The position numbers and the translations under genes are program-made. Under the pieces are notes generated by a model. It searched no databases, was not told the DNA's origin, and saw nothing but the letters and a program-made list of their open reading frames with translations. From contig CAIWCD010000031.1 of the NCBI GenBank assembly GCA_903911145.1, positions 1 to 64,000 of the forward strand: a stretch of 64,000 bases of DNA. The letters are read 5' to 3'. Positions 49,465 through 57,562 of the stretch are shown one piece after another (the first letter of the stretch is position 1; each line of letters starts with the position of its first letter). Source of the stretch: an uncultured delta proteobacterium (GTDB taxonomy: Bacteria; Myxococcota; Myxococcia; Myxococcales; 40CM-4-68-19).

Positions 49465-50721
49465 ATGGATTTCAACCCGTCCGAAAAATCGAAGGCCATG
49501 CTCGAGCTCGCCACGCGCTTCATCCGCGAGGAGATCGAACCGATCGAGCACGCGGCGTGGGAGGAGATCGTCGCGAAGAGCAACGGCGGCGACTGGACGA
49601 AGTGGCGCCCGCATTCGTGCATCGAGGGACTCAAGTCGCGCGCACGCACGCTCGGCCTGTGGAACCTTTTTCTCCCCGACGAGAAACTCGGCGGCGGCCT
49701 CTCGACGCTCGACTACGCGCCGATCGCCGAGGTGACGGGACGCAGCCTGCTCGCGCCCGAGGTGTTCAACTGCAACGCGCCCGACAGCGGCAACATGGAA
49801 GTCCTCTACCGCTACGGCTCCGACGCGCAGAAGGCCGAGTGGCTCACGCCGCTGCTCGCGGGAGAGATCCGCTCTGTCTTCTGCATGACCGAGCCCGACG
49901 TCGCATCGTCCGACGCGACCAACATGCAGGCGACCGCGATCCTCGAGGGAGACGAGATCGTTCTCAACGGCCGCAAGTGGTGGACGAGCGGCCTCGGCCA
50001 CCCGAACGCGAAGGTCGCGATCTTCATGGCGCGCACGCCCAGCGCGGGCGAGAGCCGCCACCGCCAGCACTCGATGGTGCTCGTGCCGCTCGATACGAAG
50101 GGCATTGAGATCCTCCGCATGGTTCCCGTCTTCGGTGATTTCGACGAGCCGCACGGCCACGGCGAAGTTCAATTCACCAACGTGCGCGTGCCGAAGAGCG
50201 CCGTGATCGGCGAGCTCGGCATGGGCTTCGAGATCGCGCAGGGCCGCCTGGGGCCTGGTCGGATTCATCACTGCATGCGCTGCATCGGCGCGGCGGAGAA
50301 GTCGCTCGAGCTGATGATCGATCGCGGGATGAGCCGCACCGCGTTCGGCAAGCCGCTGGTGAATCTCGGCGGCAATCGAGAGCGCATTGCCGAGGCGAGA
50401 ATCGCGATCGATCAGGCGCGCCTGCTCACGCTCTACGCGGCGTGGAAGCTCGATGAGGTCGGCGCGCTCGCGGCGATGACGGAGATCTCCGCGATCAAGG
50501 TGGTCGCGCCCAACGTGCTCCAGCGCGTCGTCGACGATGCGATCCAGCTCCACGGCGGCGCGGGAGTCTCGCGCGACACGCTGCTCACGGGCTTCTTCGC
50601 GCAGGCCCGAAGCTTGCGGCTCGCGGATGGTCCCGACGAGGTGCACAAGGGATTGATCGCGAAGATCGAGCTGGCGAAGCGAGGGTTCGCGAAGCATTCG
50701 AGCGCGCCCGAAAAGAAATAA
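49465..50721 (+). CDS. Acyl-CoA dehydrogenase
   Basis: This 418-residue flavoenzyme begins MDFNPSEKSKAMLELATRFI after GAGAGGGAG. Family marks are CMTEPDVASSDATNM, GRKWWTSG and IQLHGGAGVSRDT. The layout resembles the long-chain ACAD10/11 group; the first step of beta-oxidation is the likely job. It stands alone, with a palindrome two bases after its stop. Confidence 0.92.
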   Translation: MDFNPSEKSKAMLELATRFIREEIEPIEHAAWEEIVAKSNGGDWTKWRPHSCIEGLKSRARTLGLWNLFLPDEKLGGGLSTLDYAPIAEVTGRSLLAPEVFNCNAPDSGNMEVLYRYGSDAQKAEWLTPLLAGEIRSVFCMTEPDVASSDATNMQATAILEGDEIVLNGRKWWTSGLGHPNAKVAIFMARTPSAGESRHRQHSMVLVPLDTKGIEILRMVPVFGDFDEPHGHGEVQFTNVRVPKSAVIGELGMGFEIAQGRLGPGRIHHCMRCIGAAEKSLELMIDRGMSRTAFGKPLVNLGGNRERIAEARIAIDQARLLTLYAAWKLDEVGALAAMTEISAIKVVAPNVLQRVVDDAIQLHGGAGVSRDTLLTGFFAQARSLRLADGPDEVHKGLIAKIELAKRGFAKHSSAPEKK

Positions 50722-50722
50722 C

Positions 50723-50736
50723 TGACCCGCCGGTCA
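50723..50736. promoter_or_regulatory. TGACC-N4-GGTCA inverted repeat
   Basis: TGACC (50723-50727), CGCC, GGTCA (50732-50736) immediately follows the acyl-CoA dehydrogenase stop. The half-sites are like those of TetR-type operators of fatty-acid genes. The short stem followed by ATTCATTTTCTTT could also act as a weak terminator, so both readings stay open. Confidence 0.4.
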
Positions 50737-51068
50737 TTCATTTTCTTTCCCCCAGTCCCCGACCTGTCGAAGCGCCTCTGCGCCGCCAAAGCATCACGAC
50801 AGGCGCGCGGCGAGGCGGGAAGCGGTGCGTTCGACATTTCGCCGCGACCATCACGACCGACTCTCACGATCGCGTCCTCTCCAAGAGAGCGGCCGCCTCC
50901 GGGAGGCGAGCCGCGACCGTGCGCAGGACAAGCAGGTCACGCGCGCGCCACTCCCTGCGCACTCATGCGCTCGTACACCCCCGATCGCGCCCCGAGACAC
51001 TCAAGCTGCGTGTCGAGCGCACCGCTTCCCGCCTCGCCGCGCGCCGATGCTGTGCTATTCCGCGCCGC
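50737..51068. other. 332-bp non-coding stretch
   Basis: No gene is convincing here. The frame of the ABC-F gene remains open back to 50919, but that part has no start signals and an Arg/Ser-rich shadow composition. CCTGTCG and CGACAGG form a distant 7-bp inverted repeat (about 50762 to 50802). A promoter for the ABC-F gene must lie here, but no clear -35/-10 pair was seen. Confidence 0.5.
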
Positions 51069-52691
51069 ATGATCCGCATCGACAACGTCGGCAAGCAGCA
51101 CGGCAAGCAGGTCCTCTTCCTCGAGGCGTCCGCGACCATCCATCGCGGCGAGCACGTCGGCCTCGTCGGACCCAACGGCGCGGGCAAGTCGACGCTCTTC
51201 CGCATGATCATGAAAGAGGAGCAGCCGGACGAAGGGCAGGTCGCCGTCGATCGCGGCGTCTCGATCGGCTACTTCTCGCAGGACGTCGGCGAGATGTCGG
51301 GACGCACGGTGGTCGCCGAGACGATGGCGGGCGCGGGCCCCGTGAGCGGCGTCGCGGCCGAGCTGCACCAGCTCGAGCACGACATGGCCGACCCCGCGAA
51401 GGCCGACAAGCTCGACAAGATCATCGAGCGATTCGGAGAGGTGCAGGCCCGCTTCGATGAGCTCGGCGGCTACTCACTCGAAGGACGCGCGAAGGAGATC
51501 CTCGCCGGTCTCGGATTCTCCGACGAGATGATGGAGGGCGACGTCGGCGCGCTCTCGGGCGGCTGGAAGATGCGCGTCGCGCTCGCGCGAATTCTCCTGA
51601 TGAAGCCCGATGCGATGCTGCTCGACGAGCCGTCGAACCATCTCGATCTCGAGTCGATCATCTGGCTGGAGAATTTCTTGAAGGGCTTCGAGGGCGCGAT
51701 CCTGATGACCTCGCACGATCGCGAGTTCATGAATCGCATCGTCGGAAAGATCGTCGAGATCGACAGCGGCGAGCTCACCACCTACTCGGGAAACTTCGAC
51801 TTCTACGTGGAGCAGCGGGCGATCAACGAGCGCCACGCGGAGGCGCAGTACGCGCGCCAGCAGGCGATGCTGAAGAAAGAGGAGGAGTTCATCGCCCGCT
51901 TCAAGGCGCGCGCCTCGCACGCGGCGCAGGTGCAGAGCCGGGTGAAGAAGCTCGAGAAGATCGAGAAAGTGGAGCCGCCGAAGAGGGTGGTCGCGCAGCA
52001 CTTCGACTTCCGGCCGGCGCCGCGCTCGGGCGAGGACGTCGCGAAGCTCGAGGGCGTCTCGAAGAAGTACGGCTCGAAGGTCATCTACGATGGCTTCGAC
52101 TTCCTCGTACGCCGCACCGAGCGCTGGTGCGTGATGGGCGTCAACGGCGCGGGCAAGAGCACGCTGCTCAAGCTCGCGGTGGGCGCGGTGCATCCCGATG
52201 AGGGCGAGGCGAGCCTCGGTGGCAGCGTCAAGCTCGGCTACTTCGCGCAGCACGCGATGGACATCCTCAAGCCCGAGCTGACCATCTTCGAGCATCTGAG
52301 CGCCGAGTTTCCGCTCGCGTCGCAGGGGAGCATCCGCACGCTCGCGGGCTGCTTCGGCTTCTCCGGCGACGAGATCGACAAGCGCATCCGCGTGCTCTCC
52401 GGCGGCGAGAAGGCGCGCGTGGTGCTCGCGACGATGCTCTTTGATCCGCCGAACTTCCTCGTGCTCGACGAGCCGACGAACCACCTCGATATGGCCACGA
52501 AGGAGATGCTCATCGAGGCGCTCAAGAAGTTCGACGGGACGATGCTCTTCGTCTCGCACGATCGGCACTTCCTCGCCGAGCTCTCCAACCGCGTGCTCGA
52601 GTTGACCGGTGATGGTGCGCACGCGTACGGCGGCGGATATCTCGAGTACGTCGCGCGGTCGGGTCACGAAGCGCCGGGTCTGCGCCAGTAG
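51069..52691 (+). CDS. ABC-F family ATPase (ribosome-associated)
   Basis: This 540-residue protein carries two ATP-binding cassettes without membrane segments: Walker A GPNGAGKST and GVNGAGKST, signatures LSGGWKMRVALA and LSGGEKARVVLA, and Walker B LLDEPSNHLD and VLDEPTNHLD. The inter-domain linker with HASHAAQVQSRVKKLEKIEK-like helices is characteristic of ABC-F proteins (EttA, Uup, YbiT). Length and end resemble YbiT. A role in translation or ribosome rescue is likely; antibiotic protection cannot be told from sequence. Confidence 0.92.
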   Translation: MIRIDNVGKQHGKQVLFLEASATIHRGEHVGLVGPNGAGKSTLFRMIMKEEQPDEGQVAVDRGVSIGYFSQDVGEMSGRTVVAETMAGAGPVSGVAAELHQLEHDMADPAKADKLDKIIERFGEVQARFDELGGYSLEGRAKEILAGLGFSDEMMEGDVGALSGGWKMRVALARILLMKPDAMLLDEPSNHLDLESIIWLENFLKGFEGAILMTSHDREFMNRIVGKIVEIDSGELTTYSGNFDFYVEQRAINERHAEAQYARQQAMLKKEEEFIARFKARASHAAQVQSRVKKLEKIEKVEPPKRVVAQHFDFRPAPRSGEDVAKLEGVSKKYGSKVIYDGFDFLVRRTERWCVMGVNGAGKSTLLKLAVGAVHPDEGEASLGGSVKLGYFAQHAMDILKPELTIFEHLSAEFPLASQGSIRTLAGCFGFSGDEIDKRIRVLSGGEKARVVLATMLFDPPNFLVLDEPTNHLDMATKEMLIEALKKFDGTMLFVSHDRHFLAELSNRVLELTGDGAHAYGGGYLEYVARSGHEAPGLRQ

Positions 52692-52730
52692 AGGCTTTGC
52701 GCTTGCGCCGCGCGATCGCGATCGTGCGCG

Positions 52731-53735
52731 CTATCCCGTCGCGAGGCTGCGCGCCAGCCGTTCGAAGCGAGCGCGCTCGGTGTCGATGGTCGCGAGCGCG
52801 CTCGGCGTCAGGCCGAGCGCGCGTGCGCTGACGAGAAGATCTTCGGCGGCGCCGGGATGCAGCGCGGGCGCGGCTCGCAACAGCTGCAGCGCCGAGGTGA
52901 GCGCGATGATGTGCAGATCGGGATCTCCCTCTCCCGAGGCGAGCCCGCTCGCATGGTGCTTGCCGGCGAACTCGATGACGAACTCCGGCAACTGCCAGAG
53001 CGTGAGCACGTCCGCGCCCAGCGAGCTGTGGAGAAGTTCGAGGACGCGATGGGTGCGCGGGCTGCGAGGAACGAAATCGGCGAAGCCTTGCGTGCGCAGC
53101 GCGGCTGCCGAGCGCAGCGCGATCGAGCGGCCGATGTCGTGGAGCAGTCCGCCGAGATAGCAGCGATCCGCGTGCGCGCCGCCTCGCTGCGTGGCGAGCC
53201 ACCCCGAAGTGACGGCGCAGGTGACGGCGTGGACGTAGAGCATCTCGAAGTCGGCAACGAACGGCTGCGTGTGTTCCCGGCCTCGTGCATCGAACAGCGC
53301 GCGCGCGGCGGCGGCTCCTGCAACCCGGCCTGCTTCGTTCAGGCCCAGGCGTGCGATCGCGTCGCGCACAGAGGAGACGCGCTGCACGCCGCGAAAGATC
53401 GCCGAGTTCACCACGCGCAGCAGCGACGCCGTGAGGCCCGGATCGCGTGAGATCAGCTGCGCGAGACGCCCGATGTCGGCGTCGTCGCGGCCGAGCAGCG
53501 TGATCACTTGAAGTGCCATCGAGGGAAACGACTCCGGCCCAGGACGGTTCTGCACGTAGTGCTTGCGCACGGCCGCCGCGAGCTCGGCATCGCGCGCGGC
53601 CTCCTCGGGCTGCACGGTCGCGACGGCGGGCAGCTCGAGCTTGAGCGCAGCCGCGTAGTCGGCGAAGTCGTGCACGGCCGTTGGGGAGTGGGCCGCAGAG
53701 TTGTCGGGCGGTAGAGGCAAGTCGTTTGACTCCAC
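52731..53735 (-). CDS. HDOD-domain signalling protein
   Basis: This 334-residue protein contains an HDOD domain (about residues 60-260: RDPGLTASLLRVVNSAIFRG, SVRDAIARLGLNE, YLGGLLHDIGRS), a relative of the HD hydrolases that has no reliable catalytic activity and often acts in c-di-GMP or stress pathways. The HD pair is present as LLHDIG. Unlike most relatives it has no receiver or GGDEF part. It is convergent with the ABC-F gene and divergent from the membrane protein at 53862. Confidence 0.85.
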   Translation of the reverse strand: MESNDLPLPPDNSAAHSPTAVHDFADYAAALKLELPAVATVQPEEAARDAELAAAVRKHYVQNRPGPESFPSMALQVITLLGRDDADIGRLAQLISRDPGLTASLLRVVNSAIFRGVQRVSSVRDAIARLGLNEAGRVAGAAAARALFDARGREHTQPFVADFEMLYVHAVTCAVTSGWLATQRGGAHADRCYLGGLLHDIGRSIALRSAAALRTQGFADFVPRSPRTHRVLELLHSSLGADVLTLWQLPEFVIEFAGKHHASGLASGEGDPDLHIIALTSALQLLRAAPALHPGAAEDLLVSARALGLTPSALATIDTERARFERLARSLATG

Positions 53736-53778
53736 TTCATCGCGCCGTCGCGGGAGCGCCAGCGCTGTGTCCGATTAT

Positions 53779-53806
53779 CGCACGCACCCGCAGGTGAGTG
53801 CGTGCG
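53779..53806. promoter_or_regulatory. 9-bp perfect inverted repeat in a divergent gap
   Basis: CGCACGCAC (53779-53787) and GTGCGTGCG (53798-53806) flank a 10-base spacer between the HDOD gene and the membrane-protein gene. A dimeric regulator could bind it and control both genes; a leader hairpin is the alternative. Confidence 0.4.
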
Positions 53807-53861
53807 CACGTCGGATGGTCTGCCGACTCTCTTCGCATCGGCAAGTGTTAGCTTCGCGCCC

Positions 53862-55949
53862 ATGCTTTCCTTTCTCCTGGTTGCGGCGGCGCTCTGTCCT
53901 CCTGGCGATCTCGCGCAAATGCGACCGGTCTCGGGCGCGGGGCTTCGCGGCGATCCGAGCGTCGTCACGCGCGCGACGGTGGTGCGCGATGGAACCGCGT
54001 GGGACACGACGGAGGCAGTCAAGGTCGATGCAGGCGGCGAGGTCGCGATTGAACTCGGCGAGCGTCGTCTGGTCGGCGCGCTCGCGCTGCAAGCGGACAA
54101 CGACGACGAGTACGTGGTCGATGGCTCGCTCGATGGAATGCAGTGGACGACGATCTGGACCGCCGAGATCGATCGCTCAGGGGCCGGTCTTCGCACGCGC
54201 CACATCGCGCTCCGCTCGCCGGTCGAAGTGACGATGCTGCGCGTGCGCCCGCGCGCCGGCGACGGCAACTACTCGGTCGGCCGCCTGCGTGCGCTCTGCC
54301 AGGCCCCGAGCGAGTGGGAACACGAATGGCTGCAGGCGCTCTCTCCCGTTCACTTCTGGCGAACTCTCAACAACGAGAAGATGGTCGCGTTCAAAGGCTG
54401 GCTCGCGTTCGCCGGCGCACTGCTGCTGCTCGTCGGGGCGCTGCTCGAGTGGACGCGGCGGGCGAAACTCTACAAGCGCACGCGCGACACGCTGCTCATC
54501 ATCCTCGCCGTCATCTCCTGCGCGAGCTGGTTCAACCTCTTCCATTTCCACTTCGACGGCTTCGTCCACGACTGGGAATTCTTTCACTACTATCTCGGCG
54601 CCAAATACTTCCCCGAGATTGGCTACACGCATCTCTACGAGTGCACGACCGCGGCAGAGCTCGAGGTGTTCGGGCGGGCCCGCCTCGAGGGCCGCGCGAT
54701 TCGAAACCTCTCCACCAACCAGCTCGAATCGGCGCAGCCGGTGCTCGACAATCCCGCGAGCTGCACCGATCGCTTCACGCCCCAGCGGTGGCGCGGCTTC
54801 GTCGGCGACGTGATGTATTTCCGCAGCCACTACTCGACCGAGAAGTGGAACGACGTCATCCACGATCACGGCTACAACGCGACGCCCGTCTGGGGTCTTG
54901 CGGGCCGCGCGCTCGCGAGCAGTGGCCCCGCGACGGTCGATCAGATCGAATCGCTCGCGATGCTCGATCCGCTGCTCCTGGCCATCATGTGGTGCTTCGC
55001 GCTCTGGGCATTCGGCTGGCGCTCAACCGCGGTGGCGATGCTCTGGTGGGGCACGAACTATCCCGCGCGATATCTCTGGAATGGCGGCGCGTATCTGCGG
55101 ATGGACTGGCTCGCGCTCGCGGTGATTGGCGTATGCCTCGTGCGCAAGGACAAGCGTGAATGGGGCGGGGCCGCACTCACGACCAGCGCGCTTTTGCGCA
55201 TCTTCCCGGGCTTCATCGTCGTCGCGATTGTCTGCAAGGCGGGCTGGGAGCTCGTGCGGGAAAAGAAGATCACGCACGAGACGAAGCGCTTCGTCCTCGG
55301 CTGCGTGACGGCCTTGCTGGTGCTCGTGCCCGCGTCTGTGGCCGTCTGCGGCACTGCGGCTTATCCAGCCTTCATCGCCAACAGCAAGAAGCACCTCGCG
55401 ACGGCGCTGACCAACAACATGGGCTGGAAGACCGTCGTCGCGTACCAGCAGAGCACGCGGGTCACGCAGCTGCATGATGGGAGCGCGCGCGATCCGTTCC
55501 ACGCGTGGAAGGCGATGCGCTTGCAGGTCTTCGAGCAGCGCAAAGTGATCTTCTATCTCGGCCTGCTCGGCTTCCTCGCGCTGATCACATGGTCGACGCG
55601 CGGCAAGCCCGATTGGATCGCGCTCGCGCTGGGCGCGGGTCTGGTGCCGATCGCGAGCGAGCTGACCTGCTACTACTATTCGTTCTTCCTCCTCTTCGGA
55701 TTCCTCTGGCAGCGGCAGCGCGCGATCGGCGTCGCGCTGCTTTCGCTCTCTGCGCTGACGTGCGCGATCGCGGGAATTCTCGGGATGGAGGACGAGCAGT
55801 TCTTCTGGATCAGCATCCTCGTCGTCCTCTTCGCTGCGGGCTCGGCCGTGCTGATTCGCCTCGCAGACACGGGCGAGGGCGATGCTCCGGTGAGCGCTGC
55901 CCAGCCTGCGAGACCGACGCGGCGTTCGAAGCGAGCAGCGACCGCGTAG
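53862..55949 (+). CDS. Membrane glycosyltransferase-like protein with N-terminal discoidin-like domain
   Basis: This 695-residue protein starts at ATG 53862 (no Shine-Dalgarno). The N-terminal part (about 20-150) has a discoidin/F5-8C-like pattern (VDGSLDGMQWTTIWTAEI, VTMLRVRPRAGDG). Then come about ten spans, the first around residue 180 (GWLAFAGALLLLVGALLEW). Loops FHFDGFVHDWEFFHYYL and NGGAYLRMDW, and a mannosyltransferase-like spacing, point to the GT-C / GT87 group. A lipid-linked sugar donor is likely. The actual substrate is unknown. Confidence 0.65.
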   Translation: MLSFLLVAAALCPPGDLAQMRPVSGAGLRGDPSVVTRATVVRDGTAWDTTEAVKVDAGGEVAIELGERRLVGALALQADNDDEYVVDGSLDGMQWTTIWTAEIDRSGAGLRTRHIALRSPVEVTMLRVRPRAGDGNYSVGRLRALCQAPSEWEHEWLQALSPVHFWRTLNNEKMVAFKGWLAFAGALLLLVGALLEWTRRAKLYKRTRDTLLIILAVISCASWFNLFHFHFDGFVHDWEFFHYYLGAKYFPEIGYTHLYECTTAAELEVFGRARLEGRAIRNLSTNQLESAQPVLDNPASCTDRFTPQRWRGFVGDVMYFRSHYSTEKWNDVIHDHGYNATPVWGLAGRALASSGPATVDQIESLAMLDPLLLAIMWCFALWAFGWRSTAVAMLWWGTNYPARYLWNGGAYLRMDWLALAVIGVCLVRKDKREWGGAALTTSALLRIFPGFIVVAIVCKAGWELVREKKITHETKRFVLGCVTALLVLVPASVAVCGTAAYPAFIANSKKHLATALTNNMGWKTVVAYQQSTRVTQLHDGSARDPFHAWKAMRLQVFEQRKVIFYLGLLGFLALITWSTRGKPDWIALALGAGLVPIASELTCYYYSFFLLFGFLWQRQRAIGVALLSLSALTCAIAGILGMEDEQFFWISILVVLFAAGSAVLIRLADTGEGDAPVSAAQPARPTRRSKRAATA

Positions 55950-56033
55950 TCCGCCTCGTGGGCCCGAACAGCCGGGGCGGTGCACTCTGCGGATTGTCTG
56001 CGCCCGCCCAATCTGTGTAAGAGCGCGCGCACG

Positions 56034-57551
56034 ATGAGCCTCTCCCTCGAAGAGATCCGCCGCGCCACTGAGCTGCTCAAGTCGATCGACGCCGATCGGA
56101 CGCTGCTGACGAACGTGCCTGACGAGGAGCGGATCGCGCTCCTGGCCGCTGCTGGCCGCGTCGCGATGCCGGAGAGAACTGCGATCGATCGCCTCGGCAA
56201 GTCGGTCCGTCGACGCCGCGGGCAGGAGAAGCGCGATCACGACAAGGCGATTCGAAAGGCCGCGGGCATTCGCGAGGCGCGGGAGCGTGCGGTCTTCGTC
56301 GCTCCGCAGTTTCAGCTGCCGTCGGCCGAGCCGCCTCCGGACGCACGCCTGCTCGAGATCCCGCGCGACTGCTACGTCTGCAAAGTCGAATTTCGGCAGC
56401 TGCATCACTTCTACGACACGATGTGCTGGAAGTGCGGCGAGCTGAACTACAGCAAGCGGTTCCAGTCTGCGTCGCTGCACGGGAAGGTCGCGCTGATCAC
56501 GGGCGCGCGCGTGAAGATCGGTTTTCAGGCGTCGCTGATGATGCTGCGCGCGGGCGCGAGCGTGATCGCGACGACCCGCTTTCCCCACGATGCCGCCGAG
56601 CGATATGCGCGCGAGGCCGACTTCGATTCGTTCCGCGATCGTCTGCAGATCCACGGGCTCGATCTGCGCCACGCGCCGAGCGTCGAGATCTTCGCGCGCC
56701 ACATCGAGGCGACGCACCAGCGGCTCGATATCCTGATTAACAATGCCGCGCAGACGGTACGCCGCCCGCCGGGCTTCTATCGCCATCTGCTCGACGGCGA
56801 GACGCGTGCACTTCAGACGCTCCCCGATGCGCAGAAGCAGCTCCTGCTCGGCCACGTCGATTGCCTCGATCGCCTGCGGCCCGGCCACGCCAGCGAAGGC
56901 TCGGCGCTCGTCGCGAGTTGGCGCAGCGACGATCCCGGCCTCGGCATCCACTCGGCCGCCGCGCTCTCGCTCGTGCCGTACGATCTCGAGCAGACGGGCG
57001 ACGCCGCGCAGCTCTTCCCCGAGGGAAAACTCGACGCCGATCTGCAGCAGGTCGATCTGCGCCAGATCAACAGCTGGCGATTAACTCTCTCCCAGGTGGA
57101 GACGGCCGAGATGCTCGAGGTCCACCTCGTCAATGCGGTCGCGCCCTTCATTCTCTGCAGCAAATTGAAGGGCCTGATGCTGCGCGATCGCACGGAGCCC
57201 GGACATATCGTCAACGTCTCGGCGATGGAGGGGAGCTTCTCGCGCGGAACCAAGACCGATAAGCACCCGCATACCAATATGGCGAAGGCGGCGCTGAATA
57301 TGCTGACGCTGACGAGCGCGCCTGATTACGCCAAGAGCAATATCTATATGAACGCGGTGGATACCGGCTGGGTCACCGACGAGGATCCGATCCACCACGC
57401 CGAGCGCAAGCGTCTCGAGAGGGATTTCCAGCCGCCGCTCGATATCGTCGACGGCGCGGCCCGCATTGTCGATCCGGTCTTCGAGGCCGTGCGCACGGGC
57501 AAGAACGTCTCGGGGATCTTCTTCAAGGACTACGCGCCGACGCGCTGGTGA
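56034..57551 (+). CDS. Short-chain dehydrogenase/reductase with N-terminal zinc ribbon
   Basis: The ATG at 56034 gives 505 residues, about twice a normal SDR. The N-terminal part has two CxxC pairs, Cys113/116 (CYVC) and Cys131/134 (CWKC), a zinc ribbon. The Rossmann domain follows, with TGARVKIG (157-164) and NNAAQ. The catalytic Ser lies in NVSAMEGS, but the usual Tyr-x3-Lys reads Thr414-x3-Lys418 (within HPHTNMAKAAL). A Tyr-less active site suggests a changed or lost redox role; by general knowledge a HPHTNMAK block is seen in related SDRs of eukaryotes. The function is unknown. Confidence 0.8.
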   Translation: MSLSLEEIRRATELLKSIDADRTLLTNVPDEERIALLAAAGRVAMPERTAIDRLGKSVRRRRGQEKRDHDKAIRKAAGIREARERAVFVAPQFQLPSAEPPPDARLLEIPRDCYVCKVEFRQLHHFYDTMCWKCGELNYSKRFQSASLHGKVALITGARVKIGFQASLMMLRAGASVIATTRFPHDAAERYAREADFDSFRDRLQIHGLDLRHAPSVEIFARHIEATHQRLDILINNAAQTVRRPPGFYRHLLDGETRALQTLPDAQKQLLLGHVDCLDRLRPGHASEGSALVASWRSDDPGLGIHSAAALSLVPYDLEQTGDAAQLFPEGKLDADLQQVDLRQINSWRLTLSQVETAEMLEVHLVNAVAPFILCSKLKGLMLRDRTEPGHIVNVSAMEGSFSRGTKTDKHPHTNMAKAALNMLTLTSAPDYAKSNIYMNAVDTGWVTDEDPIHHAERKRLERDFQPPLDIVDGAARIVDPVFEAVRTGKNVSGIFFKDYAPTRW

Positions 57552-57562
57552 TTGAATCGACC

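Noticed and set aside
52710-52730. Imperfect palindrome rich in CGATCG between convergent genes
   Set aside because: Such words are common in this GC-rich sequence and no T-run follows.
55023-56951. Long antisense ORF (642 codons) opposite the membrane glycosyltransferase and SDR genes
   Set aside because: Shadow of two real genes; no signal, motif or ribosome site.
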